Source: Planctomycetaceae bacterium
Lineage (GTDB): Bacteria > Planctomycetota > Planctomycetia > Planctomycetales > Planctomycetaceae
NCBI GenBank assembly: GCA_020426505.1
Contig: JAGQPX010000201.1
Location: forward strand, 1 to 42,516
DNA length: 42,516 nt
Reading direction: 5' to 3'
Shown here piece by piece: positions 42,063 to 42,516 of the stretch. Position numbers and translations under genes: made by a program. The number at the start of each line of letters is the position of its first letter. Position 1 is the first letter of the stretch. The notes under the pieces were generated by a model. The model had not been told where the DNA came from. It saw only the letters and a list, made by a program, of their open reading frames with translations, and made no database searches.

Positions 42063-42084
42063 CTTCTCGTGGTCTGGCGAGAAG
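42063..42084 (-). terminator. Hairpin with T-rich tail before the 99-residue gene
   Basis: CTTCTCG (42063-42069) pairs with CGAGAAG (42078-42084). TGTTTTC follows on the minus strand. Its base is 27 nt from the ATG at 42035. Confidence 0.55.
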
Positions 42085-42516
42085 CCCTTCGGCAGCAGCA
42101 ATCCGCAGCTCGGGGTCAAGGCGGCGTAGCGGCTGCGGTTTCAGAGCATCAATTCGAGAGGTGCCTCCCATCGCTCAGGCCGACCTGGCAGCAGTGACCG
42201 CACGGCGTGGCCGGTTGCCCCGTCACGGGCGGTCGATTCGGTGCGAGCATCATGCCAACACGATTCATCGCAATCTGGACCGCAGTTGGGGACCGCCCGC
42301 AGCGGAGACAGGCAACCGTTGCGTGACGCCGGGCCGCTCCGTCCCCTTGACGCCTTCAGAGAACGGATTGCTACGCTGCGAAGGCTACGAGCACACCCAC
42401 CCCCCAACTTCTCTCAGATTCTGCTTGCGCTGTTCTTCTCGCTGAGGCACGCTGATGCCCCTTCCGGCACTGTGTCGGAAGTCTGGTGAATCCCAATGAT
42501 GTTCGGCACGGTTTTT
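42085..42516. other. Right-edge stretch without a supported gene
   Basis: Several overlapping frames exist on both strands, none with a ribosome site, motif or the pyrimidine leader of the neighbours. One minus-strand frame is open from the edge for about 43 codons (ends near 42385) and could be the tail of a gene outside the window. TTCCG/CGGAA arms near 42464-42483 form a weak hairpin. Confidence 0.35.

Noticed and set aside
41854..42407. Overlapping minus-strand frames at 41854-42171 and 42141-42407
   Set aside because: The first is a shadow of the 99-residue gene and its hairpin leader; the second has Cys and Arg clusters but no convincing motif or start.

Overview
The window looks like a chromosome segment of a planctomycete (class Planctomycetia; genus not resolvable by reading) with a mobile-element-like replication module at its right end. 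The phylum call rests on three things: an LEPR-type N-terminal motif (LESRTMLSA) on a giant surface protein, three very large Ser/Thr kinases fused to WD40, caspase-like or zinc-knuckle modules, and ECF sigma factors sitting beside those kinases. No rRNA, tRNA or CRISPR array was seen.

Region 1 (1-12150, minus) is one uninterrupted reading frame of at least 4050 codons that runs off the left edge. It encodes a LEPR-motif exoprotein with alternating golvesin/Xly CBD-like and Calx-beta domains, cadherin-like and ASH-type Ig-like domains, and a long RHS/YD-repeat tail. Two of its Calx-beta domains are each split at the same place by a homologous inserted beta-rich domain.

Region 2 (12664-24171, minus) has two unknown genes and a compact biosynthetic operon: a four-part fusion (2-oxoacid dehydrogenase E1 alpha, E1 beta, lipoyl domain, KAS III), an acyl carrier protein, an unknown 392-residue protein and a SAM methyltransferase. 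An ECF sigma factor and a Ser/Thr kinase-WD40 protein lie directly upstream on the same strand, so sigma, kinase and pathway may be one transcription unit.

Region 3 (24583-35182) is a signalling cluster: a second ECF sigma factor, two paralogous kinases with N-terminal zinc knuckles, and a putative lipoprotein. One kinase carries WD40 repeats, a PDZ-like domain and a C-terminal block known from caspase/WD40 proteins. The other carries a caspase-like domain whose catalytic His is Gln, then four copies of a domain of about 110 residues. The divergent lipoprotein has one copy of the same domain.

Region 4 (35331-42516, minus) resembles the replication module of a plasmid, phage or integrative element: DnaB-type helicase, winged-helix replication-initiator-like protein, coiled-coil proteins, an excisionase-like HTH protein and several small proteins of mobile-element type, with a repeat-rich possible origin at 39361-39695. 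The starts here lack a Shine-Dalgarno sequence. Six carry a pyrimidine motif close to CCTTCCC 8-11 nt before the ATG, and four small genes have a stem-loop ending 27-29 nt before the ATG. This leader architecture and the E1-lipoyl-KAS III fusion are the two most unusual things seen.
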